From positions 13,258-77,257 of the forward strand of contig JABRWB010000039.1 of the NCBI GenBank assembly GCA_039961635.1: a stretch of 64,000 nucleotides of DNA, given 5' to 3'. Made by a program: the position numbers and the translations under genes. Source of the stretch: a bacterium (GTDB lineage Bacteria > 4484-113 > JAGGVC01). Under the pieces are notes generated by a model. The model did no database searches and was not told the DNA's origin. It saw only the letters and a program-made list of their open reading frames with translations. Every line of letters begins with the position of its first letter. Position 1 is the first letter of the stretch. This document shows, one piece after another, positions 25,588 through 35,039 of this stretch.

Positions 25588-26421
25588 ATGCGAGCGGTTG
25601 TTTTCTTCCTGATTCTATTTGCTACTATCTCCCTGGGGCAAGTATCGCGCGCCGAGAAATTCGACTGGGAGCCGAATCCCGGCAAAGACTGGGTTTTTTC
25701 CAGTGAATATGGCGTCGAGTCGGTTTCGTTCCGCTCCGGGGGCTATTCAAATCTGCAAAGAAGTCTCACCGAAATCACTTTCAGACTGAGCGGAATAAAG
25801 GTGCAATCCCCCCAATTGCACAAGCTCGGAGGCGCGGTCATGTCCGAGCTTTTGCTCAAGCCGGATGGTGATTACACCCAAGCGACAATCAGGCTATCCG
25901 GCATTGCGGACGGTTTCAGCATAAACACGGTCGGTGCATCAAGGGCATTTCCGAATAATTCAAGCGTGGTTGCGGCGATTACCGGGCTGCGTGCGATGAA
26001 GGGCGGCGGAAAGGCTCCCGACGACGAATTTCCCGCAATGTCCGCCGCACCGAAGAATTACGGCGATTACGAATTGCCCGAATTCGAGCGTAAATACAAA
26101 TACAGCGACGCTCTGGTTACGCTTCATCTGAGGGGAGCGAGCATCGAAGGGGTACTGGCGTATTTGTCGCTGCTCGGCAATATAAGCATTATTTTGGATC
26201 CCTACTGGAATCAAGAGCCGACAGGCACCGATAGACCTCCTGTTTCTGGCGGAGCGGCGGGCGGCGGGGGCGGCCAGGGAATCGGCACCGGCGGCGGCGC
26301 GGGCGGATTTTCGGGTTTCGGCGAAGGCCTGATTACGATAGACCTTAACAAGGTTCCTTTCGACTTTGCCCTCGATTTGGTCATCACCAGCGCCGGTCTT
26401 ACCTACTTCGAGATACGCTGA
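25588..26421 (+). CDS. Exported protein with a secretin/TonB-type STN domain
   Basis: A 277-residue protein with a Sec signal peptide (MRAVVFFLILFATISLGQVSRA). The mature N-terminal half resembles the beta-rich AMIN-like part of PilQ-type proteins (YGVESVSFRSGGYSN). Near the C-terminus LRGASIEGVLAYLSLLGNIS, then LITIDLNKVPFDFALDLVI and TSAGLTYFEI, follow the STN/N0 domain of secretins, interrupted by a Gly-rich linker. The protein stops right after this domain, so no pore-forming secretin domain is present. It could be a truncated PilQ or a stand-alone periplasmic partner. GGAG precedes the ATG. Confidence 0.6.
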   Translation: MRAVVFFLILFATISLGQVSRAEKFDWEPNPGKDWVFSSEYGVESVSFRSGGYSNLQRSLTEITFRLSGIKVQSPQLHKLGGAVMSELLLKPDGDYTQATIRLSGIADGFSINTVGASRAFPNNSSVVAAITGLRAMKGGGKAPDDEFPAMSAAPKNYGDYELPEFERKYKYSDALVTLHLRGASIEGVLAYLSLLGNISIILDPYWNQEPTGTDRPPVSGGAAGGGGGQGIGTGGGAGGFSGFGEGLITIDLNKVPFDFALDLVITSAGLTYFEIR

Positions 26422-26426
26422 ATTGC

Positions 26427-27080
26427 TCAATCCGCTGTTTCATCCAGTTCGTGAATCGCAATTTCGAGTACGTGGCGCAACAATTCGCCGTCGCGTCCCT
26501 CCGCTCTTTCCGCATCTGAAAGCATAGTCCTGAGTATTGGCAATGCGGAAACAGCGCAGCCTCCGATCCGTCCCAGAGCGCGAATGGCTCTTCTTTGAAA
26601 CATCGAATCGTTGGATTGAGCCGCTTTTGTCAATTCAGGGACCGCAGCTTGGGCGAATGAACCCAGCTTTTTCAGCGACCATGCCGCCGCGATTCTTACC
26701 GTGCGATTTTCATCGGCAAGCGCATTTGTAAGCGCAACGACAGCGGCTTCGTTTTGCGGCGCGATTTTGCCCAGCGCTTCGGCGGCTGACCATCTTGTTT
26801 CTGCGCAATTGCATTCCATAGCAACAATCAGCGCCGCGACGGAATCCGCCGCCAATTGGCCCAGTTCGCCTAACGCTTCAGCCGCGATGGACGCCGCGGC
26901 CGGAATGTCGGACTTGAGCGCAGCGCAAAGATACTCGACGATTCCTGAAATATCGCCGGGTTCACCTTGCCCGTGAAGCGATTTCGCAAAAAGGCGAATC
27001 CTGCAAGCCGCCCTTAACGCTTCGCTCGCATTTTCGATTGACATTGATTTGATGAGTTCGTTTATTTCCGCAATAGTCAA
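26427..27080 (-). CDS. HEAT-repeat protein
   Basis: A 217-residue protein built almost entirely of HEAT/PBS-lyase-type helical repeats: SIAAEALGELGQLAADSVAAL, then RWSAAEALGKIAPQNEAAV, VRIAAAWSLKKLGSFAQAAV and RRAIRALGRIGGCAVSAL, spaced about 35-40 residues apart. Such repeats form a scaffold for protein binding; no catalytic motif is visible. Its 3' end converges with the STN gene, 5 bp apart. It lies 25 bp downstream of pyrB on the same strand. The binding partner is unknown. Confidence 0.7.
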   Translation of the reverse strand: MTIAEINELIKSMSIENASEALRAACRIRLFAKSLHGQGEPGDISGIVEYLCAALKSDIPAAASIAAEALGELGQLAADSVAALIVAMECNCAETRWSAAEALGKIAPQNEAAVVALTNALADENRTVRIAAAWSLKKLGSFAQAAVPELTKAAQSNDSMFQRRAIRALGRIGGCAVSALPILRTMLSDAERAEGRDGELLRHVLEIAIHELDETAD

Positions 27081-27105
27081 AACAGTTTATATCTCGCGTT
27101 AAAGA

Positions 27106-28173
27106 TTATTCAAGTTTTCCAAGCAGCATCGCCAACACAGCCATTCGAACGGCTACACCCATTCGGACCTGTCCGCGAATAACGCAACGTCCATCCTCAA
27201 AAACCGAGCAGTCTATTTCAATCCCGCGGTTGCATGGGCCGGGGTGCAGGATTAACGCATCCTTCTTGAGTCGCGTCAATCTTCCGCGCGTCAGACCGTA
27301 AGCCGATCTGAAATCCCGTAAACCAGCCGCTCCGCCGGCAATCCGCTCTTTTTGAATTCGGAGCATCATCACAACATCGGCAGACTCCAAATGCTCGTCG
27401 AATACTTCGGAAAGCTTGACACCCGGATATGGTGATCCGCAAGGCAAAAGCTGGGGCGGCCCGGCGAGCGTGACATCGTGCCCGAGCCTTGTCCAAATTT
27501 CGGCATTGCTGCGCGCGACGCGCGAGTTCTTGACATCCCCGCAAATCAGTATTTTCAGGGGTGAAAACGCCTGCTGCTTGCCGGCCTGCCGACCTATCGT
27601 TTTTGCCCCGCGATGAGTGTTAAAAATTCTGGTAAATCTGCCGGGATTCACGGCGACATGGCGACTTTCTTTCCAAATGGGCTTGTAAAGATTCACCGTC
27701 GCCGCATCCAGCAGAGCCTGCGTCGGATGGTGTCCGCGTCCGTCCCCTGCATTTACGACCGGGCATTCCAGGTACGCCGCAAGCTTTGCAGCCGCCCCGG
27801 TATGAGGATGCCTTGCGATGAAAACGCTTGGATTCATCGCCCCAAGCGTGGCGGCGGTGTCCTCCAGCGATTCGCCCTTGACTACGCTTGTGGAATCGCC
27901 GCCGAAATTGATGACTTGCGCGCCTAACAGCAGCGAAGCTGTTTCGAAACTGACCCGCGTTCTTGTGGAAGGCTCGAAAAACGCAAGGTGAACGATTGCG
28001 CCGCGCAAAAGCTCTGCAAATGGCGATTTGAAAGGAGCCAAACTTCGCTCTGTCAGCCAACCAAAAGCCGCGCGCGACTCTCGAATTAGAAGAAACAACG
28101 CGGAATCGTCCAAATCGGAAATCGTTACAAGGTTTGCAGGAACGGTCTCTGGTGAAAAGCGTTTTTCTGTCAT
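27106..28173 (-). CDS. pyrB: Aspartate carbamoyltransferase catalytic chain
   Basis: About 355 residues, against roughly 305-310 for typical PyrB. The carbamoyl-phosphate site FFEPSTRTRVSFE, the 80s loop GGDSTSVVKGESLEDT, the aspartate-domain segment NAGDGRGHHPTQALLD (usually GDGSGQHPTQ), GDVKNSRVARSN and HPGPCNRGIEI are present. The enzyme makes carbamoyl-aspartate in pyrimidine synthesis. An insertion of about 45 residues (roughly 161-205) separates TQALLD from GDVKNSR. The start chosen is ATG 28173; a longer frame begins at 28230. No pyrC or pyrI is adjacent, and it is divergent from a nitroreductase gene. Confidence 0.87.
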   Translation of the reverse strand: MTEKRFSPETVPANLVTISDLDDSALFLLIRESRAAFGWLTERSLAPFKSPFAELLRGAIVHLAFFEPSTRTRVSFETASLLLGAQVINFGGDSTSVVKGESLEDTAATLGAMNPSVFIARHPHTGAAAKLAAYLECPVVNAGDGRGHHPTQALLDAATVNLYKPIWKESRHVAVNPGRFTRIFNTHRGAKTIGRQAGKQQAFSPLKILICGDVKNSRVARSNAEIWTRLGHDVTLAGPPQLLPCGSPYPGVKLSEVFDEHLESADVVMMLRIQKERIAGGAAGLRDFRSAYGLTRGRLTRLKKDALILHPGPCNRGIEIDCSVFEDGRCVIRGQVRMGVAVRMAVLAMLLGKLE

Positions 28174-28305
28174 ACGCCATGCGGCTGCCGGCAAAACCGG
28201 AAGCCGGGCAAATATTACCACACGAACCAATGAAGTTCAGGTTTAAGGCATTTTCCGCTTCGCAGGTTCCGGCATGCTGGGCTACAATCGAATCGAGGTG
28301 CAAGG

Positions 28306-28917
28306 ATGACCGAAATGAATTTAAACTCCGACGCATTTTATAAGGTGCTATTTGCGCGCCGCAGTGTGCGCAAATTTTTGCCCGAGCCGGTTCCGGTGGA
28401 GGCGCTCGACCGTATTGTCGAAGCCGGGCTTTGGGCGCCGTCTGCACTCAACCGGCAACCGTGGTTTTTTCACGTTCTGACTGGACGAAAAATGGACGAG
28501 TTCGCCATCCTTTGCAGGCCGATCTGGGATAAGTTGAAACCCAAAATCGAGGAAATTTATGGAGAAGAGGGTGTCAAGCTCCGCGCGCCGTTCTACCTCA
28601 ACCTGGGAAATGCTCCCGCCGCAATCGTGATTTACAGCGACAAGGACGACGGCGGGGAGTGGGGAACAGTGAGTTGCGGAATGGCGGCGCAAAACATTCT
28701 GCTTGCGGCAACCGCGGAAGGCCTGGCAAGCCTGTATATGGCGGCGCAACAATTGATTCGTGAAAGTGTGGACGAGTTTTTCGGCGAAACTAGGCGGCTG
28801 ATTGGCTGCGTCTTAATCGGTTACGGCGACGAACCCGGAATCAAGTGGCCCAGGCGCGAAGGACGGGTGGACTGGGGCGATATACACGTCGGCGAGCCCC
28901 CTCACGGCACTCACTGA
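28306..28917 (+). CDS. Nitroreductase-family FMN oxidoreductase
   Basis: A 203-residue nitroreductase. The FMN-binding N-terminus is KVLFARRSVRKFLPEPVP, with WAPSALNRQPWFFHVL and a C-terminal LIGCVLIGYGDEP, all typical of the NfsB/BluB-like superfamily. These enzymes reduce nitro compounds, quinones or flavins with NAD(P)H; the substrate cannot be inferred. GAGGTG lies 8 nt before the ATG at 28306, and a TACAAT box sits at 28283-28288. A second ATG three codons downstream is also possible. Confidence 0.8.
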   Translation: MTEMNLNSDAFYKVLFARRSVRKFLPEPVPVEALDRIVEAGLWAPSALNRQPWFFHVLTGRKMDEFAILCRPIWDKLKPKIEEIYGEEGVKLRAPFYLNLGNAPAAIVIYSDKDDGGEWGTVSCGMAAQNILLAATAEGLASLYMAAQQLIRESVDEFFGETRRLIGCVLIGYGDEPGIKWPRREGRVDWGDIHVGEPPHGTH

Positions 28918-28995
28918 ATTCAAAAACAATTCCAGAACCCGCAGTGGCATTAACCCGCTTCCGCTATAAGCGCAAATTGGCCCAGCAATTTGGAA

Positions 28996-29024
28996 TTGCC
29001 CGCCTACTGCCGCAATGGTAAACT
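28996..29024 (+). promoter_or_regulatory. Probable secA promoter
   Basis: TTGCCC (28996-29001), a 17-nt spacer and TAAACT (29019-29024) with an extended TGG before it lie 65 nt upstream of the secA ATG. Similarity to the consensus is moderate. Confidence 0.4.
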
Positions 29025-29089
29025 AATTGTTTGTGCCTGAAGCGGAGAAGGTTGGCTCCGGTTTGTTCGCTCGGCGCAATGGTGAATGA

Positions 29090-31954
29090 ATGGTTGACAT
29101 AATCGGCGCTATTTTTGATACCAACAAACGGGAAATCGCCCGCTTGCGAAAGCAGGTCGAGCCGATTAACGCGCTTGAATCCAAAATCAAACAGATGACC
29201 GACCAGCAAATCACGGCGCGGGCGTCTGAAATAAGGGATGCAATCAGGGCAGAGGTTTCGAAGCTCGCATTGTTTGTTTCAAAAGAGGATCCCAGGTACA
29301 AGACGGAACACAACAAACTCGACAGGATACTTGGCTCGCATTTGACGGAGGTTTTCGCACTTACCAGGGAGTGCGCCGTCCGCACCCTGAACATGCGCCA
29401 CTTCGACGTGCAGTTGATCGGCGGCATAGTCCTTCACGAAGGCCGCATTGCGGAGATGAAGACCGGGGAAGGCAAAACTCTCGTCGCGACGCTCGCCGCG
29501 ACGCTGAACGGAATGACCGGCCTCGGTGTGCATGTGATCACGGTCAACGACTACTTGGCCCGCCGCGATGCGGAGTGGAAGCGTCCAATTTACGAAATGA
29601 TGGGGCTTACGGTAGGCTGCATCCTGCACGACCAGAACAAGAAAGAGCGATACAACGCGTACCGCTGCGACATAACCTACGGTACGAACAACGAGTTCGG
29701 GTTCGACTACCTCCGCGACCATATGGTGATGCGGGCGGAGGACAAGGTGCAACGCGACCTCGTCTATGGAATCGTGGACGAGGTGGACAGCATACTTATA
29801 GACGAAGCGCGCACCCCTCTTATCATTTCCGGCAGCTCGAACGAGGACGTTTCGATTTATTCCCGCGTAGATTCCATCGTCCGGCGGCTCAAGCCGAAGA
29901 ACATTACCGGCGAAGACAGGCCCAAGGACATTTTCGAACAGCTTGAATCCAAAAAGCATCGGGACGATTCAGAAGTCAGTTGGGACTACGAGTATGATGA
30001 AAAAGGGAAAACCGTAGCGTTGACAAGTCGAGGTCAAAAAAACGTGGAAGCGATGCTCGGCATCGACAACCTGTACGACTTCGACCACAAGGATCTCGCG
30101 CACGCGGTTCAGCAATCTCTACGCGCGCATGCACTGTTCGGACGCGACAAGGATTACATCGTTAAGGACGGCCAGGTGATAATCGTGGACGAGTTCACCG
30201 GCCGCCTGATGTTCGGCCGCCGTTATTCGGACGGGCTTCACCAGGCCATCGAAGCCAAAGAAGGCGTCAAGGTCGCCGGCGAATCACAGACTCTGGCAAC
30301 GATTACATTGCAAAACTATTTCCGCCTTTACCACAAGCTGGCGGGAATGACCGGCACTGCTAAGACCGAAGAGGAGGAATTCAAAAAGATTTACGGATTC
30401 GACGTCGTCGTCATTCCGACCAACATGCCGATGATCCGCAAAGACCACAACGACGTTATCTATAAAACGGAAAAAGCAAAATACGAGGCGATAATCAAGC
30501 AAATTGAGGAATGCCACGCCAAAAAACAGCCGGTTTTGGTGGGCACGATAACCATCGAGAACAGCGAAAAATTGGCAAAATATCTGGCGGCGAAGCGAAT
30601 CCCACATGAAGTATTGAATGCCAAATTTCACGAAAAGGAAGCGTACATAGTGGCGCAGGCTGGTCGAGCAGGCGCGGTGACCATTGCAACGAATATGGCC
30701 GGCCGCGGCACCGACATAGTGCTCGGCGGCAACGCGAAGTTCCTCGCGCGATACGACTTGTTCAAGCGCGGGCTTGATCCAATGGCTCCCGAAAACGAAG
30801 CGGAAGTCGAGGCGCTGTCAAAAAAATACGAAGAAGAATGCAGGCATGGGCGCGAAGTCGTTATAAATGCCGGAGGTCTTTATATCCTCGGAACGGAGCG
30901 CCATGAATCAAGGCGCATCGACAATCAGCTGCGCGGCCGTTCGGGACGGCAAGGCGATCCAGGCGAGAGCCGCTTTTTCCTTTCCCTGGAAGATGACCTT
31001 ATGCGCCTATACGGGATGGACCGGCTTCAGGGCTGGATGGACCGCCTGAATGTTCCCGAAGATCAGCCTATAGAAGCCGGCATCGTCACGATGAGCATCG
31101 AACGCGCCCAAAAGAAGGTGGAGGCCCGCAACTTTGACATCCGCCGCCACGTACTCCAGTACGACGACGTGATGAACAAGCAACGAAGCGTCATTTACAC
31201 CGACCGCGAAAACATCCTGAAAGGCGCGGACATGCGTGAACAGGTTGTAGGCTTCATAGAGAGCGCCATAACCGACGTGGTTTATTCGAACATCCACCAG
31301 TCAGAACGCGGAAAGGAATTGATAGACATTGAAGGCCTTTGGCGTGAATTGAATCTGACTATTCCCGTGCCGGACAGTTTCCACGCGGATGAACTAAAGG
31401 ACAAATCGGCCGACGAGTTGGTCGCGCTTCTTTGCAACCTTGCCAATGACATATATGAAGCCAAAGAGCTTGAAATCGGCAAGGAAATTATGCGCGAACT
31501 CGAGCGATACTTGACGTTGCGCAGCATCGACGAACACTGGATCGATCATTTGAATGTGATGGACCATCTGCGCGAAGGGATTGGACTTCGGGTATACGGC
31601 CAGGAGGATCCCGTCGCCGTATATGCGAAGGAAGCGTTTGACCATTACGAGACGCTCAAAGCGACGATTCAAAAGGACGTCGTAAGCAAGATCTTCCGGG
31701 TTCGGGTTAGGGAGCCTGAACAAGAGAAAAAGAGCGCCTACAACATCGCCGGATATTCCAGCGGCGAGGCGGGCGTCCAGGGCCGCCAGCGCACCTTCCG
31801 GCGCAAGGTGGAAAAGGTTGGACGCAATGACCCATGCCCCTGCGGGAGCGGCAAGAAATACAAGAACTGCCATGGCAAGGAAGAAGAGGGCGGATCGTCG
31901 GCGGCCGCGGTGCCGATCACGAACATCCCCAAGGGGCCGAGGCGGAGGCGGTAA
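29090..31954 (+). CDS. secA: Preprotein translocase ATPase SecA
   Basis: A 954-residue SecA, the motor that pushes unfolded preproteins through SecYEG. It has Walker [12 protein letters not shown], Walker B with [17 protein letters not shown], the preprotein cross-linking domain, [14 protein letters not shown] and [17 protein letters not shown] in the second nucleotide domain, and the C-terminal zinc SEC-C motif [17 protein letters not shown], which binds SecB or ribosomes in other bacteria. The size is slightly above the 840-900 norm, with inserts after [14 protein letters not shown]. It is monocistronic here. Confidence 0.97.
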   Translation: MVDIIGAIFDTNKREIARLRKQVEPINALESKIKQMTDQQITARASEIRDAIRAEVSKLALFVSKEDPRYKTEHNKLDRILGSHLTEVFALTRECAVRTLNMRHFDVQLIGGIVLHEGRIAEMKTGEGKTLVATLAATLNGMTGLGVHVITVNDYLARRDAEWKRPIYEMMGLTVGCILHDQNKKERYNAYRCDITYGTNNEFGFDYLRDHMVMRAEDKVQRDLVYGIVDEVDSILIDEARTPLIISGSSNEDVSIYSRVDSIVRRLKPKNITGEDRPKDIFEQLESKKHRDDSEVSWDYEYDEKGKTVALTSRGQKNVEAMLGIDNLYDFDHKDLAHAVQQSLRAHALFGRDKDYIVKDGQVIIVDEFTGRLMFGRRYSDGLHQAIEAKEGVKVAGESQTLATITLQNYFRLYHKLAGMTGTAKTEEEEFKKIYGFDVVVIPTNMPMIRKDHNDVIYKTEKAKYEAIIKQIEECHAKKQPVLVGTITIENSEKLAKYLAAKRIPHEVLNAKFHEKEAYIVAQAGRAGAVTIATNMAGRGTDIVLGGNAKFLARYDLFKRGLDPMAPENEAEVEALSKKYEEECRHGREVVINAGGLYILGTERHESRRIDNQLRGRSGRQGDPGESRFFLSLEDDLMRLYGMDRLQGWMDRLNVPEDQPIEAGIVTMSIERAQKKVEARNFDIRRHVLQYDDVMNKQRSVIYTDRENILKGADMREQVVGFIESAITDVVYSNIHQSERGKELIDIEGLWRELNLTIPVPDSFHADELKDKSADELVALLCNLANDIYEAKELEIGKEIMRELERYLTLRSIDEHWIDHLNVMDHLREGIGLRVYGQEDPVAVYAKEAFDHYETLKATIQKDVVSKIFRVRVREPEQEKKSAYNIAGYSSGEAGVQGRQRTFRRKVEKVGRNDPCPCGSGKKYKNCHGKEEEGGSSAAAVPITNIPKGPRRRR

Positions 31955-32028
31955 CTGAAATGCCCGTGCATTTTAATTGGCGCTCGGCTTTGGAACCGGC
32001 AAAAAAAGCCGGCATCCAAAAACTGGCG

Positions 32029-32373
32029 TTATGTTTTGGACCAAAGGCCAAGCCTGTTTCCTTGCGGATCGTGGAATAAAGCGAAGAAACCCATATCTCC
32101 GCCTATCGCGGTTTTGGGCGTCACGACCGAGCCGCCGAGATTCTCGATTTTGACCAGCGTAGCTTCGATGTCTTCCACGTGGATGTACGGCGTAATTCCG
32201 CTTCCGGGCATCGCGGTGGGATCGAAACCTCCTGCCGGGCCGCCTTCCGGATTGAAAAATCCGTAGTTCATCCCCTCCACTTCGCGGCATTTCCATCCGA
32301 ACGCAGCCGAATAAAACTCCATGCTGCCCTTGATATCCGACGTCGGTATCTCGATATGCTCGATTTCATTCAT
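32029..32373 (-). CDS. VOC-family (glyoxalase/bleomycin-resistance fold) protein
   Basis: A 114-residue single-domain VOC protein: EHIEIPTSDIKGSMEFYSAAF, then YGFFNPEGGPAGGFDP and TPYIHVEDIEATLVKIENLG, ending FFALFHDPQGNRLGLW. The His/Glu positions of the metal site are compatible with activity (EHIEIP and DPQGNRLGL). Members include glyoxalases, dioxygenases and immunity proteins, so the substrate is open. AAAGGAG precedes the ATG at 32373. It lies between secA and the divergent threonine aldolase gene. Confidence 0.8.
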   Translation of the reverse strand: MNEIEHIEIPTSDIKGSMEFYSAAFGWKCREVEGMNYGFFNPEGGPAGGFDPTAMPGSGITPYIHVEDIEATLVKIENLGGSVVTPKTAIGGDMGFFALFHDPQGNRLGLWSKT

Positions 32374-32415
32374 CGCATTCTCCTTTCGTTAATGGGAATC
32401 CAATATAGCAGATTA

Positions 32416-32443
32416 TTGTATTGTCCTATGAGAGAGGTACAAT
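32416..32443 (+). promoter_or_regulatory. Promoter of leaderless threonine aldolase gene
   Basis: TTGTAT (32416-32421), a 16-nt spacer and TACAAT (32438-32443). The -10 box ends 6 nt before the GTG start at 32450, and no ribosome binding site is present, so the message is probably leaderless. Confidence 0.5.
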
Positions 32444-32449
32444 TCCCCG

Positions 32450-33535
32450 GTGAGCAATATGATTCCAAACAATCCTCCCGGCGGACGGCCGGTGGACTTG
32501 CGAAGTGACACAGTGACGCGCCCGTCGCCCGCGATGTACGAAGCGATGATGAAGGCGCCGCTGGGCGACGACGTTCTGGGCGACGACCCGACGGTGCTTC
32601 GGCTTCAGGAGCGCGTGGCCGAGCTTTTGGGCAAAGAAGCCGCACTTTTCGTTCCGAGCGGCACAATGGCCAACCAAATCGCACTGAAAGTACACACCAG
32701 GCCCGGCGACGCGGTGATTTGCGAAGCCGGATGCCATATCCTGAATTACGAGGGCGGCGCGCCGGCGGCGGTTTCGCACATCATCTGCAAGACGATTGCA
32801 GGCAAGCACGGGTTGATCACTGCGGACGAAGTCGCCGCTGCCATGAACGACGCTTCAAACAGCCACTTTCCCCGGACATCGCTGGTCGAGCTTGAAAACA
32901 CGCACAACCGCGCTGGAGGCGCAATCCTACCCCAAAATGAAATAATTGCCGTTAAAGAAGTTTGCAACTTGCGCGGCTCGGCGCTTCACTTGGACGGCGC
33001 GAGGCTGTGGAACGCGCATGTCGCGACCGGAATCGCTCTGGACGAACTTGCAAAGCCCGGAGATACGGTAAGCGTCTGCCTGTCGAAAGGGCTCGGATGC
33101 CCTGTCGGATCTCTGATCGCGGGATCGCGCGACCACATCGCGTACGCGCACCGCATCCGAAAATATCTCGGCGGAGGTATGCGCCAGGCAGGGATTCTTG
33201 CGGGCGCGGGGCTGTATGCCCTAGACCACAACATAGCGCGGCTTGCGGAAGATCACGAGCATGCGAAAATGCTGCACGCTGCATTTTCCGAGTTTCGCGG
33301 TGTATTTCCGATCGAACCCGATACAAACATTCTGATAGTGGAGTTTGCAAAAGGCGTGTACGATCCCGAAATCATCCGGCAGGCGCTTGAGCGGCGCGGC
33401 GTTCGTTGTCTCACGATAAGTCCGGTGCGCATCCGGCTGGTCCTGCATCTCGATGTATCTCGCGAGCAGTGCGAATACGCGTGCGCGATGGTGAAGGAAG
33501 TACTTGGCGCGCTCTCGGAGGCCGCGAACGCGTAG
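32450..33535 (+). CDS. ltaE: Low-specificity L-threonine aldolase family PLP enzyme
   Basis: A 361-residue fold-type I PLP enzyme. Diagnostic parts are [40 protein letters not shown], the PLP-contacting [10 protein letters not shown] and the Schiff-base Lys in [13 protein letters not shown]. It would cleave threonine or allo-threonine to glycine and acetaldehyde; relatives act on other beta-hydroxy amino acids. Start is GTG 32450, 6 nt behind a TACAAT box. hypA follows after 21 bp. Confidence 0.88.
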   Translation: MSNMIPNNPPGGRPVDLRSDTVTRPSPAMYEAMMKAPLGDDVLGDDPTVLRLQERVAELLGKEAALFVPSGTMANQIALKVHTRPGDAVICEAGCHILNYEGGAPAAVSHIICKTIAGKHGLITADEVAAAMNDASNSHFPRTSLVELENTHNRAGGAILPQNEIIAVKEVCNLRGSALHLDGARLWNAHVATGIALDELAKPGDTVSVCLSKGLGCPVGSLIAGSRDHIAYAHRIRKYLGGGMRQAGILAGAGLYALDHNIARLAEDHEHAKMLHAAFSEFRGVFPIEPDTNILIVEFAKGVYDPEIIRQALERRGVRCLTISPVRIRLVLHLDVSREQCEYACAMVKEVLGALSEAANA

Positions 33536-33556
33536 CGCGCTCCGCGGGCTGGGAAA

Positions 33557-33898
33557 ATGCACGAATTCAGCCTGATGGAAAACATCGTTTCTCACGTCAA
33601 ATCCGCGGCTGCGGAAAACGGAATCGCGAAAGTGGCCCGATTCACCGTAGTCGTCGGCGCGGTGAGCGGCGTGAACATCGAAGCTCTTCGATTCGCCTTT
33701 GATATGCACCAAAAGGCGGGCGATCTGCTTGAAGCACTAATGGTAATCGAACAAAAACCCGCGCCGGCGGTTTGCCGGGAATGCGGCGCGCCATTCGAAA
33801 CCCGGGACTACTGGCCTGTCTGCCCGAAATGTGGTAGCTTGAATGTACGGGTGGATGGCGGGAACGAGTTTTATCTGTCCGAGGTCGAAGGCGAGTAA
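33557..33898 (+). CDS. hypA: Hydrogenase/urease nickel incorporation protein HypA
   Basis: A 113-residue HypA. The nickel-binding N-terminus is MHEFSLMENIV (His2), and the zinc site is formed by two CxxC pairs, CRECG and CPKCG, 25 residues apart. HypA passes nickel, with HypB, to the large subunit of [NiFe] hydrogenase. It is followed by hypB after 50 bp. No hydrogenase or hypC, hypD, hypE or hypF gene lies in the window, so the client enzyme must be elsewhere. Confidence 0.88.
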   Translation: MHEFSLMENIVSHVKSAAAENGIAKVARFTVVVGAVSGVNIEALRFAFDMHQKAGDLLEALMVIEQKPAPAVCRECGAPFETRDYWPVCPKCGSLNVRVDGGNEFYLSEVEGE

Positions 33899-33948
33899 TC
33901 GTCGTAGTATTCTCTTCCTGCTCGAATGCCCTGTTAGCGGAGGTGCGG

Positions 33949-34620
33949 ATGGTTACGGTTAAGGTTATGCGTGCTGTGAATGAGGAAAACGACCTCGTCG
34001 CAACCGAAGTGCGGCAGATGCTGGCGGATTACCGCGTCGTGGCGCTAAATCTGATGAGCAGCCCGGGAAGCGGCAAGACCAGCCTGCTCGAAAGAACGCT
34101 CGACCGGATGGGAGGCGAGTGGCGGTTCGGCGCAATCGTCGGCGACCTTTTCACGACGCGGGATGCCGACAGACTGGCGGCCCGCGGCGTACCCGTCGTC
34201 CAGCTGAATACCGAAGGCAGCTGCCACCTGACGGCGCACATGATCCGCGAGTCGCTGCAGGAGTTCGACAAGGACGCGCTGGACTGTTTATTCATTGAGA
34301 ACGTAGGCAATCTCGTATGTCCGGGCGGGTTCGATCTCGGCGAGGACTACCGCATCGCGGTGCTTTCCACAACCGAAGGCGGCGACAAGGTGGAAAAGTA
34401 TCCGCGCGTATTCCGGCAGGCAAGCGCGAGCGTGATAACGAAAACCGACCTGCTGGAATACTTGGATTTCGACCTTGCGGACGTGATCGCTCACCTGCAG
34501 CTTCTCAATCCCGAAGCGCCAGTTTTTCCACTTTCCACCAAAACTGGAGAGGGGATGGAAGATTGGTGCACCTGGCTGCGCGATTTACTTGCCGGCGCGG
34601 CATCCACCTCCGGCGTTTGA
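33949..34620 (+). CDS. hypB: Hydrogenase nickel incorporation GTPase HypB
   Basis: A 223-residue SIMIBI GTPase: P-loop LMSSPGSGKTSLLE, DLFTTRDADRLAARGVP, metal-site GSCHLTAHMI, ENVGNLVCPGGFDLGED and the base-recognition TKTDLLEYL. HypB hydrolyses GTP to drive nickel insertion with HypA. It lacks the N-terminal His-rich nickel-storage stretch and the CxxCGC motif of E. coli HypB, so it is the short form. The start is ATG 33949 with GGAGG 5 nt upstream; a GTG two codons earlier overlaps that site. Confidence 0.9.
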   Translation: MVTVKVMRAVNEENDLVATEVRQMLADYRVVALNLMSSPGSGKTSLLERTLDRMGGEWRFGAIVGDLFTTRDADRLAARGVPVVQLNTEGSCHLTAHMIRESLQEFDKDALDCLFIENVGNLVCPGGFDLGEDYRIAVLSTTEGGDKVEKYPRVFRQASASVITKTDLLEYLDFDLADVIAHLQLLNPEAPVFPLSTKTGEGMEDWCTWLRDLLAGAASTSGV

Positions 34621-35039
34621 ACTTTAAAATTGAAATCCGAGACCGATGCGGGCGGCATCAGCCACTCGTAAATAGTATCGGGCAACGGCAAGTAATGCGC
34701 AGCTTTCCACTGCTGTCAAAAAAGGCAATTGAACGGGACGGGGCAAAGCCGCAAGGAAAAAATGCTGCGGTTGGCCGCCGGTGCAAGTTCCGCGCGTCGT
34801 CTAAAGATCCGCATTTCAATCAACACGGTATTCGGGCGAGACAGTAATCCGACGGCAATATAATAGGCTTCGGCTCGATGAACCCTCAAATCCGTCTTAA
34901 TGAAAAGGATAGAGCTTCTTCTGAATCCTTGCTATTTACATTTGTTTTCCTCGGATGTATAATGTAAGGCTCACGTCGGGCAAGAGGTGTTTGCCGGACT
35001 TGCGGCGTGTCATGTCATTCATAGGCAGGTTTTTAGGAA
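34621..35039 (+). other. Intergenic region between hypB and rpsP
   Basis: This 419-bp stretch has no convincing gene. Its right part holds the rpsP operon promoter (34935-34963). A second TATAAT (34859-34864) lies 13 nt before a 29-codon open frame (34878-34967) that overlaps the promoter and is probably chance. The segment 34699-34805 is GC-rich with short complementary arms (for example CCGCA at 34749-34753 with TGCGG at 34766-34770) and could be a structured RNA. No known riboswitch was recognised. Confidence 0.5.
34935..34963 (+). promoter_or_regulatory. Promoter of the rpsP-lepB operon
   Basis: TTTACA (34935-34940), exactly 17 nt, then TATAAT (34958-34963). This strong housekeeping-type promoter leaves a leader of about 70 nt before rpsP. 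Confidence 0.7.

Noticed and set aside
34730-34805. A c-di-GMP (GEMM) or cobalamin riboswitch
   Set aside because: GCAAAGCC and GGTGCAAGTTCC recall parts of these, but the required partner motifs and helices are missing.
34878-34967. A 29-codon frame that could be a leader peptide of rpsP
   Set aside because: It overlaps the -35 and -10 boxes of the rpsP promoter and has no ribosome binding site.
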